Below, piece by piece: positions 1-10,246 of a stretch of DNA of 40,655 bases. Source of the DNA: an uncultured SAR86 cluster bacterium (GTDB lineage Bacteria; Pseudomonadota; Gammaproteobacteria; Magnimaribacterales; Magnimaribacteraceae); contig CACNCK010000011.1 of assembly GCA_902618945.1 (NCBI GenBank), positions 1 to 40,655 on the forward strand, read 5' to 3'. Position 1 is the first letter of the stretch. Each line of letters begins with the position of its first letter. The translations under genes and the position numbers were made by a program. Under the pieces are notes generated by a model. It had not been told where the DNA came from, ran no database searches, and was given only the letters and a program-made list of their open reading frames with translations.

Positions 1-308
1 CCACCTGTAACAATATCAATATTAGGTGGAAAAATATTTTTCCTTTTATTATTTTTTACAAGGTCAACTATGCTGCCTTTAACAAAAATTTTATTTTTAT
101 TTAGATTGTTATGATTCCAAAAAATTTCTGCAGATTTTTTAATATCATTTGCAAAAACTGTTTCAAATTTTGTTTTAGGTAATTTAAAAAACTGTTTTTT
201 ATTTTTGCAATCAGTTAAAAACTCTTTATTTGTTTTGAACCCGCCCTGTATGCCGAGATCCATTCCGCCACATCCACTGAACAAAGAGAGGTGTCTAAAT
301 TTTTTCAC
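1..308 (-). CDS. DNA (cytosine-5-)-methyltransferase, N-terminal part (cut by window edge)
   Basis: The first 102 codons of a C5-cytosine DNA methyltransferase, which would transfer a methyl group from S-adenosylmethionine to cytosine in a specific DNA sequence. Motif I is clear near the N-terminus (LFSGCGGMDLG, residues 9-19, SAM binding). An acidic motif II region follows (VFANDIKKSA), then a motif III-like segment (GSIVDL). The reading frame leaves the window at DIVTGG, exactly where motif IV (GGPPCQ with the catalytic Cys) should follow, so the catalytic residue cannot be seen. The start is a GTG: an in-frame TAA lies 9 bases upstream, and the next Met would delete motif I. No clear ribosome binding site is visible. 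The family call is firm; sequence specificity and whether it is orphan or part of a restriction-modification pair are unknown. Confidence 0.87.
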   Translation of the reverse strand, partial: MKKFRHLSLFSGCGGMDLGIQGGFKTNKEFLTDCKNKKQFFKLPKTKFETVFANDIKKSAEIFWNHNNLNKNKIFVKGSIVDLVKNNKRKNIFPPNIDIVTG

Positions 309-504
309 GTTTGCTTATAATTCTCTGTTTTGTTCTATTCCACCGTAACTGAGTAGATTTGTTTGGTGCATTATTCTTACTTGTAATCATCTTCGAGAAT
401 TCCCTTTTTCGTCAAGGTTTAGTTTATAGTTTTTGAATAAAATTCTTCATCTAATTTTGTCAGCAAATATAATAATGATTATATTAGAAAGGATAGTCAG
501 GTTC
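309..504. other. Intergenic strip upstream of the methyltransferase
   Basis: This 196-bp AT-rich spacer lies between the methyltransferase start and the 172-aa gene. On the minus strand it has a short basic reading frame of 31 codons (390 down to 295, starting MITSKNNAPN) that overlaps the GTG start of the methyltransferase, and an AT-only inverted repeat at 466-485. The minus-strand frame just upstream (LTKLDEEFYSKTIN, stop, TLTKKGILEDDYK, stop) could be a decayed coding remnant, but this is weak. No firm gene call is made. Confidence 0.4.
466..485. repeat. Perfect AT-only inverted repeat (8-bp arms, 4-bp loop)
   Basis: The arms AATATAAT and ATTATATT are exact reverse complements around AATG. 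It lies between the stop of the 172-aa gene and the methyltransferase. It could be an operator, part of a promoter or a weak hairpin; with AT-only arms, chance in AT-rich DNA is also possible. Confidence 0.4.
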
Positions 505-1023
505 TCAGAATTGGTTTTCCGAGGGGTCTCTCCTGAAGTGATGACTTTTAAAGTGCCTATCCATAGATTCAATCAGTCTAAAAACTACATCATTTTTTGT
601 CAGTTCTAAAAGATACTTAAGAGCATCTTCTCTCTGGTTTTCTTTGTAAATTAATCTCAATGAATTCCAGATCTCAAGGATAATGAAGACCAGAATACTG
701 TTGTGCATACTTCTTGGTGTATCGGAGTTATAGGGTATGTTGCCTATTTTTCGAGTTTCAACCTCATCTAGCAAGTTTAAACTTTGACATAAATTTTCTA
801 TCATTTGTTGAAGCAATTTAGTATTTTTTACATTTCCTAATCCCCTGAAATATTCTCTTGTGCCAGTTTCCTCAGGGTTGATTTTTAGTTCTTTAACAAT
901 CGAGTCGAAAAGTCTTGTTCTAATTTCATTGCATCCGCAAGTTGAGCATCCACCTATTGCAAAAATACCAATGCAATAATTTTTTTTTAGGTGTTCTTCA
1001 TATATAACTGAAAGATAGTTCAT
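505..1023 (-). CDS. Hypothetical protein with an N-terminal Cys cluster
   Basis: A 172-aa protein that I do not recognise. A hydrophobic stretch near the N-terminus (NYCIGIFAIGG) leads into a cysteine cluster (C17, C26, C29, C31; CSTCGC), which could bind metal or form disulfides. The rest looks helical and charged, with a hydrophobic segment in the middle (ILVFIILEIW, about residues 109-118). It ends in a basic/His-rich tail (HFKSHHFRR). It lies 23 bases downstream of the MORN-like gene on the same strand, with a GAAGGA sequence upstream of its ATG, so it is probably cotranscribed with that gene. Its position between a MORN/GIY-YIG pair and a DNA methyltransferase suggests an accessory or defence role, but nothing in the sequence itself proves a function. 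Confidence 0.65.
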   Translation of the reverse strand: MNYLSVIYEEHLKKNYCIGIFAIGGCSTCGCNEIRTRLFDSIVKELKINPEETGTREYFRGLGNVKNTKLLQQMIENLCQSLNLLDEVETRKIGNIPYNSDTPRSMHNSILVFIILEIWNSLRLIYKENQREDALKYLLELTKNDVVFRLIESMDRHFKSHHFRRDPSENQF

Positions 1024-1046
1024 TCCGCAAATCCTTCTAAAACCTC

Positions 1047-1448
1047 TTAATCATCTTGTTTGAAAATATCTTCTGCGATTTCATTCCTGAATTCCTCAAA
1101 TAAGTCTTTAAAAAAACTTTTCTCATCAGATAATTCTTCGATGTGTACTTCTATTTTTGTTCCGTCCTCACGATAATAATCCCATGTGTCTCCATAGTAG
1201 TTAATTGAGAGTCTCTTTCCATCACTTCCATAATATCCAGATTGATCAATCTTTCCATTTGGGTAAATGAACTGCCAGAATCCACTCCTCACACCGTTCT
1301 TGAAGTTTCCCTTACCTCTTAAGTTTCCATCTTCATCTCTTATTTCTTCATATCCCTCTTTTGGCACTTCTTTTCCATTAACAGAAACAAAAATCATGTC
1401 CTCTTTTTTTGGTGAGGGGTTATTTAAAAACCTTTTATTTTTTTGCAA
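1047..1448 (-). CDS. MORN-repeat-like protein
   Basis: A protein of 133 aa if it starts at the TTG at 1448, or 116 aa if it starts at the internal ATG at 1397, which sits just after a GAGG sequence. The middle has MORN_2-type repeats (GNLRGKGNFKNGVRSGFW and YPNGKIDQSGYY), alternating Gly/Tyr/Asn-Gly turns that form a beta-hairpin ladder. An acidic helical tail follows (DLFEEFRNEIAEDIF). MORN_2 proteins occur widely as small bacterial accessory proteins, some beside toxins or secreted effectors, but the repeat alone does not fix a function. The TTG start would overlap the upstream GIY-YIG gene by 14 bases, which suggests translational coupling. No signal peptide is seen. The repeat assignment is by eye. 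Confidence 0.6.
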   Translation of the reverse strand: MQKNKRFLNNPSPKKEDMIFVSVNGKEVPKEGYEEIRDEDGNLRGKGNFKNGVRSGFWQFIYPNGKIDQSGYYGSDGKRLSINYYGDTWDYYREDGTKIEVHIEELSDEKSFFKDLFEEFRNEIAEDIFKQDD

Positions 1449-1929
1449 GATTGGTCACCTCTTTAATAAGATCTTCTTTTATTTCCCTTCTGTAATATTC
1501 CATATTTGACCAAATTTTGTATTCAGAAAACTTATCAGAAATTTTCTTTTCTATCTCATCATGATAATCATAATAAGACTCCTCTGGAACGAATTCCGTA
1601 GGGGAAATATGAAGATAGTTAACATGATGGTGTGGTTCGGTGCTTTCACATCCAAGGCACCTTCTTAAATAAACATTATCAAAACCCTTTTGTTTCCAAT
1701 ATTCCTCAGTTTTGGGTGGTTCTTTTTCCCTATAACCATAAGTGCTTCTATATTCTCCCATCCTTTTTTTTATGCTTTTACATTTACCAACTTTAATCAT
1801 TGTTTTGTCTACTAATTTATCCGACCATGGTCTTGGTTGATGATAGACCATTGGTTTTGCCATATTAAATGAAAGAACATAGATGCCCGAGCAATCAAGT
1901 TTAATCAGATTATCTAAATAATTAGACAT
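1435..1929 (-). CDS. GIY-YIG nuclease-like protein (T5orf172/MUG113-like)
   Basis: A 164-aa protein with the layout of a GIY-YIG endonuclease domain: GIY at residues 15-17, the second signature as IKVG at 45-48, the expected Arg after it (KKRMGEY, R56), and a late helix with a candidate metal-binding Glu (DEIEKKI, E127). The C-terminal pattern KFSEYKIWSNMEYYRREIKEDL resembles the T5orf172/MUG113 branch. A CxxC plus His cluster (C91, C94, H100-H102) sits in the middle insert and may bind zinc. Its ATG overlaps the stop of the small upstream gene as TAATG, so the two are coupled. It is presumably a DNA nuclease; it could be a restriction-type enzyme partnered with the nearby C5 methyltransferase, but this is inference. 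The domain call is by motif only. Confidence 0.62.
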   Translation of the reverse strand: MSNYLDNLIKLDCSGIYVLSFNMAKPMVYHQPRPWSDKLVDKTMIKVGKCKSIKKRMGEYRSTYGYREKEPPKTEEYWKQKGFDNVYLRRCLGCESTEPHHHVNYLHISPTEFVPEESYYDYHDEIEKKISDKFSEYKIWSNMEYYRREIKEDLIKEVTNLAKK

Positions 1930-2123
1930 TATTTGATTTTAAAATTTTTAATGAAGGTTGGGTAGATCTCATCTCTAAGTGCGATTCTTTTTTCTCTTTC
2001 TTTCATGCGTTTAAGGTTGGCATGAACTTTTGAGTTAGACCAGGTTTTCTTCGTGTGAGTTTTGATGCCAGATCGGTTAAGAAAATCAGATATTTTTCTG
2101 TATCCCATTTCCTCTTTGCGCAT
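1929..2123 (-). CDS. Small protein resembling the Recombinase/HTH segment of serine recombinases
   Basis: A 64-aa basic protein. The segment MGYRKISDFLNRSGIKTHT, then KTWSNSKVHANLKR, matches the style of the Recombinase domain that follows the catalytic domain in large serine recombinases (repetitive helix, loop, W-S-x-x-V, helix). No catalytic serine domain is present. The frame stays open about 100 bases upstream of the ATG, and reads a plausible basic helix (LKQLTKRQIAIHKLIQFM), but I find no ATG, GTG or TTG there. Either the ATG at 2123 is used, or this is the 3' remnant of a longer gene cut off near glmS. The stop overlaps the ATG of the GIY-YIG gene. A DNA-binding role is likely; mobility is unproven. 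Confidence 0.5.
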   Translation of the reverse strand: MRKEEMGYRKISDFLNRSGIKTHTKKTWSNSKVHANLKRMKEREKRIALRDEIYPTFIKNFKIK

Positions 2124-2209
2124 AAACTGAATGAGTTTATGAATAGCAATTTGTCTTTTGGTAAGTTGCTTGAGTGGTATTAATTTGTTGGTTCTATGAA
2201 CGATAGTAA

Positions 2210-2234
2210 ATTCGACGGTAATTTTCTGTCGAAT
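2210..2234 (-). terminator. Hairpin downstream of glmS, possible weak terminator
   Basis: The arms ATTCGAC and GTCGAAT pair perfectly around an 11-base centre, starting 18 bases beyond the glmS stop. On the minus strand only a short T tract follows, so it is a poor classical terminator. It occupies the position where the E. coli glmS terminator and the Tn7 insertion point lie. Confidence 0.35.
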
Positions 2235-2251
2235 AAATGCACCATTCGAGA

Positions 2252-2290
2252 TTACTCCACCGTTACAGACTTAGCGAGGTTTCGCGGCTG
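2252..2290 (-). other. glmS 3' end, attTn7-type target sequence
   Basis: The last codons of glmS encode QPRNLAKSVTVE followed by the stop, the conserved active-site tail recognised by TnsD of Tn7-family transposons, which insert about 25 bp past the stop. I see no Tn7 end sequences or tns genes in the window, so this marks a potential target rather than an insertion. Confidence 0.35.
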
Positions 2291-4087
2291 ATCAATGTCA
2301 GTACCTTTAAGGATGGCAACATGATAAGCAAGAAGCTGTAATGGTATCGAGTAAATTAGAGGAGCAATCAACTCTGGGACTTCAGGCAGTTCAATAAACT
2401 TAGTTATTGATTCATCTTCCTGATGAGCTGCAGAGTGTCCAAATACATATAGCTTTCCTCCTCGCGCTCTAACTTCTTCTAGGTTTGATTGAAGTTTTGC
2501 AAGTAAATCATCATTAGGAGCAACCGCGACGACAGGCATTTCTGAATCAACAAGAGCCAATGGTCCATGTTTTAATTCTCCTGCAGGATATGCTTCTGCA
2601 TGAATATAGGAAATTTCTTTAAGCTTTAATGCACCTTCCATAGCTACGGGGTAATGAATGCCTCTACCCAAAAAGAGAGCATGTTCCTTTTGATCAAAAT
2701 CTTCTGCCATTTCAATAATTTGATCTTCAAGCAACATTACCGAATCTAAAGAATCAGGTAGTGCTCTAAGTGAATTATTTATGGTATTTTCTGCAGCCGA
2801 GGATAGACCATGATGCCTTCCGAGAATTAAAGTTAACATCAATAAGCCAACGAGCTGAGTGGTAAAGGCTTTTGTTGAAGCAACACCTATTTCAGGGCCT
2901 GCTTTGGTTAAAAATACTAAATCAGATTCTCTCGCTAGAGAACTTGAAGGGACATTGCATATACCAAGGCGGGCTAAGTAGCCTGCATCTTTGGCGGCAC
3001 TTAAACAAGCAAGCGTATCGGCTGTCTCTCCGGACTGGGAAATGGTTATAAACAGGGTATTGGGTGCCACTACTTTATTTCTATATCTAAATTCACTTGC
3101 CACTTCTACGCTGCAGGGCAAACCGGCAAGACCTTCTAGCCAGTATTTAGCTACTGTTCCAGCATGGAAGCTAGTTCCACAAGCCACTATCTGAACGGCC
3201 TCAACATTTTTAAAAATATCAGGTGCACTAGGCCCAAATATTTCTTCTTGAACACCTGAATCAGTCAATTGTCCTTCTAATAAGCCTTTAATTTTTGATG
3301 GCTGCTCATTAATTTCTTTAAGCATGAAATGCCTATATTCGCCTTTATCAACCGTCTCACCTAAAGACTTGGCAACTACAACAGGTCTTACAACTTCAGT
3401 ATCATCCAGATCCCAGTAGCGAATTCCTTTAGATGTGATTTCAGCAAGATCGCCGTCTTCAAGAAATACAAATTTCTCTGCAAAGTCCGCTAAAGCAAGT
3501 TGATCGGAAGCTATAAAATTTTCTCCGTGACCCATACCGATAACCAAAGGGCTGCCTTTTCTGGCTGAAGCCAAAATTCCAGGTTCGTTCTCACAAACTG
3601 CACCTATTGCATAAGCTCCTCTGAGATCCTTCACTGCCGCCTTCAAGGCATCGATTAAAGTCACTTTATTCTCGCTCATTTTTGCATGAATCAGATGAGC
3701 AATAACTTCTGTGTCTGTTTCTGACTCAAAAACATAACCTAAAGCTTTAAGTGTGGTTCTAATTTCTTGATGATTTTCAATAATGCCGTTATGAATAACA
3801 AAAATATTATTATTTGAATGGTGCGGGTGAGCATTTGTCTCTGTTGGCAGGCCATGGGTTGCCCATCTGGTGTGGGCAATACCCGTATTACCATTCACAG
3901 GGTTTTCATCAATGGAGTTTTGGAGCTCTGCCACCTTACCAGTGCTTTTAAATACCTTTATTTGTTCTGTTTCATCAAAAATAGCAAGACCGGCTGAGTC
4001 ATATCCTCTATATTCCTGACGCAAAAGCCCTATCAGTAGTTTATCTACTGAGGGTTTGCTAGAAGCTACTCCGATTATCCCACACAT
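2252..4087 (-). CDS. glmS: Glutamine-fructose-6-phosphate aminotransferase (isomerizing)
   Basis: Makes glucosamine-6-phosphate from fructose-6-phosphate and glutamine, the first step of UDP-GlcNAc synthesis for peptidoglycan and LPS, in the cytoplasm. It is full length at 611 aa. The N-terminal glutaminase domain starts MCGIIGVA with the nucleophile Cys2. Two SIS sugar-isomerase domains follow (CGTSFHAG, SQSGETADT, STKAFTTQ). The C-terminal tail LAKSVTVE is the conserved end that closes the active site. The ATG lies 3 bases after glmU, so the two consecutive pathway genes are surely cotranscribed, downstream of the atp operon as in many gammaproteobacteria. No glmS ribozyme is visible, which fits a Gram-negative. 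Accessory genes begin directly after its stop. Confidence 0.97.
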   Translation of the reverse strand: MCGIIGVASSKPSVDKLLIGLLRQEYRGYDSAGLAIFDETEQIKVFKSTGKVAELQNSIDENPVNGNTGIAHTRWATHGLPTETNAHPHHSNNNIFVIHNGIIENHQEIRTTLKALGYVFESETDTEVIAHLIHAKMSENKVTLIDALKAAVKDLRGAYAIGAVCENEPGILASARKGSPLVIGMGHGENFIASDQLALADFAEKFVFLEDGDLAEITSKGIRYWDLDDTEVVRPVVVAKSLGETVDKGEYRHFMLKEINEQPSKIKGLLEGQLTDSGVQEEIFGPSAPDIFKNVEAVQIVACGTSFHAGTVAKYWLEGLAGLPCSVEVASEFRYRNKVVAPNTLFITISQSGETADTLACLSAAKDAGYLARLGICNVPSSSLARESDLVFLTKAGPEIGVASTKAFTTQLVGLLMLTLILGRHHGLSSAAENTINNSLRALPDSLDSVMLLEDQIIEMAEDFDQKEHALFLGRGIHYPVAMEGALKLKEISYIHAEAYPAGELKHGPLALVDSEMPVVAVAPNDDLLAKLQSNLEEVRARGGKLYVFGHSAAHQEDESITKFIELPEVPELIAPLIYSIPLQLLAYHVAILKGTDIDQPRNLAKSVTVE

Positions 4088-4090
4088 AAT

Positions 4091-5437
4091 TTATTTCTTC
4101 TTATTCAGATTAACTTGTTTGCCTCTTGCAACAGCAAGTTTACCCTTTGGAACGTCCTTAGTAATAACTGATCCGGCTCCAGTGTAAGAGTTTTCTCCAA
4201 GAGCCAAGGGCGCAACAAGTGAGCTATTAGAGCCTATAAATGTTCCATCTGCAATGATGGTTTTATGTTTATTTTTTCCATCATAGTTACAGGTTATAGT
4301 CCCAGCACCTACATTTACTTTAGTGCCTAGTCTTGCATCACCTAAATAAGTAAGGTGTTTGGCCTTAGAGTTTTTGCCAATATTACTTCTATTAGACTCA
4401 ACAAAATTACCAAGTTCGGCTCCTTCTGTTAGCTCGCTACCTCCTCTGATTCTTGCAAAAGGCCCAATCTTGCAATTTTTTCCAATTACACTGTCTTCCA
4501 ATACAGTATTTGCATAAACAATAGTGTTATCTTTGATAGTGCAGTTAGAAATGTAGCAATTAGGTCCTATGTGAACATTCTTGCCCAAGACATTGTTGCC
4601 CTCAAAAACATTATTGATATCTATAAAAGAGTTTTGCCCTATCTTGATATCTCCCCTGATGTCTATCCTTGAAGTGTCGGCAATAGTCACCCCGCTTTTA
4701 AGCAAATCTTCAGCTAATTTCTTCTGATAAGCTCTTTCAAGCTCATGCAACTCCTTTTTGTCATTAGCGCCACCAACTTCATAAGGGTCGCATAAAGTAG
4801 CCACAACATCTATTGAATGATTATTGGAAATTTCAACCAGATCAGTCAGATAATATTCTTTCGCTACATTATTGTTTTTGATTTTAGAAATAAATTGTTG
4901 AAGCAGGTTGGCTTTGATCGCTAGGATGCCAGAATTAACTTCTCTTAATTCTTTTTCCGCTGATGACGCATCTTTGTGCTCTATAATTTTTTGAACATTT
5001 TTCTTAGAGCTGCGGATAATTCTGCCATAACCCGTGGGGTCTTCCTTTATAAAGGTCAATAACGAAAGTTTTCCTGTTGATGCAGATTTTATAAGCCTGT
5101 TTAATGTATTCTTTTTTACCAGGGGAACGTCGCCGTAAAGGATTACAGCTACAGAATTCTTTCTGATATTGGGCAGTGCTTGCTTAACAGCATGAGCTGT
5201 TCCTAGCTGATTTTTTTGTTTTACAAAGCGAAGTTTTTTTTGAGAAACGAGATCTGTTTCAACCTCGTTGGCTTTATAACCAACCACAATTGAAGTATTA
5301 GAGTTCTGGAATGAATCGACCGTATCGATAAGGTGCTGGATCATGGGCTTGCCTGCTAAACTCGCAAGCACTTTGGGAGAATCTCCCCCCATCCTTGTGC
5401 CTTTACCGGCAGCTAAAATTATAAAATCTATATTCAT
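4091..5437 (-). CDS. glmU: Bifunctional GlcNAc-1-phosphate uridyltransferase / glucosamine-1-phosphate acetyltransferase
   Basis: Catalyses the last two steps to UDP-GlcNAc: acetylation of glucosamine-1-phosphate, then uridylyl transfer. It has 448 aa, close to the usual 456. The N-terminal nucleotidyltransferase domain opens with LAAGKGTRM (residues 7-15) and carries YGDVPL. The C-terminal half is a left-handed beta helix of hexapeptide repeats (for example IGPNCYISNCTIKDNTIV), with the acetyltransferase motif GAGTITCNYDG. The start is 43 bases after the atpC stop with no obvious promoter, so read-through from the ATP synthase operon is likely. It is followed by glmS with a 3-base gap. Confidence 0.96.
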   Translation of the reverse strand: MNIDFIILAAGKGTRMGGDSPKVLASLAGKPMIQHLIDTVDSFQNSNTSIVVGYKANEVETDLVSQKKLRFVKQKNQLGTAHAVKQALPNIRKNSVAVILYGDVPLVKKNTLNRLIKSASTGKLSLLTFIKEDPTGYGRIIRSSKKNVQKIIEHKDASSAEKELREVNSGILAIKANLLQQFISKIKNNNVAKEYYLTDLVEISNNHSIDVVATLCDPYEVGGANDKKELHELERAYQKKLAEDLLKSGVTIADTSRIDIRGDIKIGQNSFIDINNVFEGNNVLGKNVHIGPNCYISNCTIKDNTIVYANTVLEDSVIGKNCKIGPFARIRGGSELTEGAELGNFVESNRSNIGKNSKAKHLTYLGDARLGTKVNVGAGTITCNYDGKNKHKTIIADGTFIGSNSSLVAPLALGENSYTGAGSVITKDVPKGKLAVARGKQVNLNKKK

Positions 5438-5480
5438 TGGAACAATGGCGCATTCGCCCCAAGTGGTTTTTCTTATTTAA

Positions 5481-5894
5481 CTACTTCTTGCGCAGTTTCT
5501 GCAAGGCTTTTAACCTGGCAGCTGCCTCAGCTAGTTGTGCTGATGCCATGGAATAATCCATTTCTGATTTTTGATCTTCCAGTTCTCTTTCTGCTAATTC
5601 TTTTGCTCTTTCAGCGGCTGCTGAGTCTATGTCATCAGCTCTCTCGGCAACATCTGTTAAAAGGGTTACCTCTCCAGGCTGCACTTCTAGGAATCCTCCT
5701 GAAGCAAAAAATATCTCTTCTTCTCCTCCCTCCAACACTAGCTTAACAGGACCGGGCTTTAGGTTTGTTAGAAGCGGAGCATGTCTCGGTGTAATAGCAA
5801 TTTCACCAGCACCACCTTCAGCACTCAAGAGTTCGACGGGTCCAGAGAAAAGCTCTCCTTCTGGGCTAACTATATTGCACTGAATAGTTGACAT
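5481..5894 (-). CDS. atpC: F1Fo ATP synthase subunit epsilon
   Basis: Central-stalk subunit of the F1 sector, regulating ATPase activity through its mobile C-terminal helices. At 137 aa it is of normal size. The N-terminal beta sandwich is recognisable (CNIVSPEGELFSG, then ITPRHAPLL and ASGGFLEVQPGEVTLL), followed by an Ala/Glu/Lys-rich two-helix tail (ERAKELAERELEDQ to the end). It is the last gene of the atp operon, 3 bases after atpD, and precedes glmU. Confidence 0.95.
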   Translation of the reverse strand: MSTIQCNIVSPEGELFSGPVELLSAEGGAGEIAITPRHAPLLTNLKPGPVKLVLEGGEEEIFFASGGFLEVQPGEVTLLTDVAERADDIDSAAAERAKELAERELEDQKSEMDYSMASAQLAEAAARLKALQKLRKK

Positions 5895-5897
5895 AGA

Positions 5898-8176
<2,279 letters not shown>

Positions 8177-8182
8177 TCATCC

Positions 8183-9727
8183 CTACCAGGTTTGTGTTTC
8201 CATGAATTTGTCTAAGGCTTCTTTAAATGCGTTTTGGATATCATCTCCGTATTCTCCGGTCTCAGATACCTTGTCCATAAGATCTTTATGCTCGGAATTC
8301 ATATAGGCTATCAAGCTCTTTTCAAAGTCTTTGATTTTTTCGACCTCAACCTGCCTAAGATACCCTTCATTGGCCGTGTAAAGCATTAGGCCCATTTCAG
8401 CTACAGACATTGGTGAGAACTGATCTTGTTTCGTCAGTTCTGTAACCCTTACACCGTGCTCTAATTGCTCTTTGGATGCCTCGTCAAGATCTGAAGCAAA
8501 TTGGGCAAAGGCCTCTAACTCTCTATATTGAGCAAGGGCTGTTTTAATTCCTCCACCAAGCTTTTTAATTATTGGAACCTGAGCGGCACCACCTACCCTT
8601 GAAACTGAAATACCAGGATCCATGGCTGGCTTTAATCCTGAACTAAATAAAGAGGACTCGAGGAAAATTTGTCCATCGGTTATAGAAATTACGTTCGTAG
8701 GAACAAACGCCGAAACGTCTCCAGCCTGAGTTTCGATGATTGGTAGTGCAGTCAGTGAGCCGGTTTTTCCCTTCACCTCACCATTTGTGTGACTCTCAAC
8801 ATATTCCTCGTTCACTCTTGCAGCTCTTTCTAGTAATCTTGAGTGAAGGTAGAAAACGTCACCGGGATAAGCCTCCCTTCCGGGCGGTCTTCTTAGCAAA
8901 AGAGACATCTGTCTATATGCAACAGCTTGCTTAGAAAGGTCATCGTAGATAATCAGAGCATCCTCACCCCTATCTCTGAAATACTCGCCCATGGAACAGG
9001 CTGCAAAAGGGGCAATATATTGCATTGGTGCTGGGTCAGCCGCCGCAGCCACTACAACAATTGTGTTTTCCATTGCACCATACTGCTCAAGAGTTCTAAC
9101 TACCTGAGCAATTGAAGATTGCTTTTGACCTATTGCTACGTATATGCACTTAACGCCAGTGTCTTTTTGATTGATTATTGCATCAATGGCGATAGCGGTT
9201 TTGCCGGTCTGTCTGTCTCCAATGATCAATTCACGCTGACCTCTTCCAATTGGAACCATGCTATCAACGGCCTTTATACCCAGTTGCACCGGTTGATCTA
9301 CAGACTTTCTTGAAATAACTCCAGGAGCGACTTTCTCTACTGGGGCAGTTTGATTTGTCTGCACTTCGCCTTTACCATCAATTGGATTACCTAGTGCGTC
9401 CACAACCCTTCCCATAAGAGCATCTCCAACGGGGACCTCTAAAATTCTTCCAGTACACTTAGCAGAGCCGCCTTCTGCCAGTAACTTATAATCTCCCAAG
9501 ATAACAGCCCCAACAGAGTCAACCTCTAAATTAAGCGCCATTCCCATGACGCCATGCTCAAACTCTATAAGCTCACCATTCATGACTTCACCAAGACCGT
9601 ATATTCTTGCAATACCGTCTGCAAGGAAAACGATTGTGCCTTCATTGCTAGGTGTGGATACGGTATCGAGAGCATCAATTTTCTGCTTGATGACCTGACT
9701 AATTTCTGATGGGTTTAATTCTTCCAT
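8183..9727 (-). CDS. atpA: F1Fo ATP synthase subunit alpha
   Basis: Non-catalytic nucleotide-binding subunit of F1. It has 514 aa, standard length. The N-terminal region begins [17 protein letters not shown]. The P-loop GDRQTGKT is at residues 170-177. The ATP synthase alpha/beta signature region is present ([22 protein letters not shown]) together with the conserved arginine-finger region ([12 protein letters not shown]). It lies 4 bases after atpH in the canonical order. Confidence 0.98.
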   Translation of the reverse strand: MEELNPSEISQVIKQKIDALDTVSTPSNEGTIVFLADGIARIYGLGEVMNGELIEFEHGVMGMALNLEVDSVGAVILGDYKLLAEGGSAKCTGRILEVPVGDALMGRVVDALGNPIDGKGEVQTNQTAPVEKVAPGVISRKSVDQPVQLGIKAVDSMVPIGRGQRELIIGDRQTGKTAIAIDAIINQKDTGVKCIYVAIGQKQSSIAQVVRTLEQYGAMENTIVVVAAAADPAPMQYIAPFAACSMGEYFRDRGEDALIIYDDLSKQAVAYRQMSLLLRRPPGREAYPGDVFYLHSRLLERAARVNEEYVESHTNGEVKGKTGSLTALPIIETQAGDVSAFVPTNVISITDGQIFLESSLFSSGLKPAMDPGISVSRVGGAAQVPIIKKLGGGIKTALAQYRELEAFAQFASDLDEASKEQLEHGVRVTELTKQDQFSPMSVAEMGLMLYTANEGYLRQVEVEKIKDFEKSLIAYMNSEHKDLMDKVSETGEYGDDIQNAFKEALDKFMETQTW

Positions 9728-9731
9728 TTTT

Positions 9732-10244
9732 TTATTTGATTTGATTTCTTAATTTTTCAAGCTTTCCCTTAATGCTGTAATCTGTAACTTCGTCACCGCA
9801 TTTGATAGAAAAACCACCTATTAAACTTTTATCTACTACTTGTTCCACTGTTAATGAATCTCCATATCTTCCTTTTAGAGAGTTTGTAACTTTTTTTAAT
9901 TGCTCATCTGTCAACTCAAACGCAGATGTAATGAAAACCTCGCTAGAGCCTTGTGTTCCCGATAACAACTTTCTGTATTCTTTGGAGATGTGTGGAAGAA
10001 GTGAAATTCTTTTGGACTCGCCTAACACTTTAATGAAGTTGTTGGTTTTGCTTTCAATTTGGCCTTCAAATAAAGAGAGGAACGCTTCAGTCTTTTCCTT
10101 ATAAGCAAGCTTAGGAGAATCTATCAGCTGTTGTACTTCAGGTGTCTCTAGAGCAAGCTCAAGCTGCTCAAGATCTTTTTCCCACCCTTTAGAGTGGTCA
10201 TAGATCGCTTGGGCGTATGGTCTTGCTATGGTTTCGAAATTCAA
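9732..10244 (-). CDS. atpH: F1Fo ATP synthase subunit delta
   Basis: Peripheral-stalk subunit joining the b subunits to the top of F1. It has 170 aa, slightly shorter than the 177 of E. coli. The N-terminal start [15 protein letters not shown] is typical of the delta/OSCP family. The C-terminal domain has the conserved region ending [22 protein letters not shown], close to the family pattern D-x-x-L-I-G-G. It is separated from atpF by 2 bases. Confidence 0.95.
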   Translation of the reverse strand: MNFETIARPYAQAIYDHSKGWEKDLEQLELALETPEVQQLIDSPKLAYKEKTEAFLSLFEGQIESKTNNFIKVLGESKRISLLPHISKEYRKLLSGTQGSSEVFITSAFELTDEQLKKVTNSLKGRYGDSLTVEQVVDKSLIGGFSIKCGDEVTDYSIKGKLEKLRNQIK

Positions 10245-10246
10245 AG

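Noticed and set aside
2252-4087. glmS ribozyme or riboswitch in front of glmS
   Set aside because: Only 3 bases separate glmU and glmS, so no room exists, and this ribozyme belongs to Gram-positive glmS leaders.
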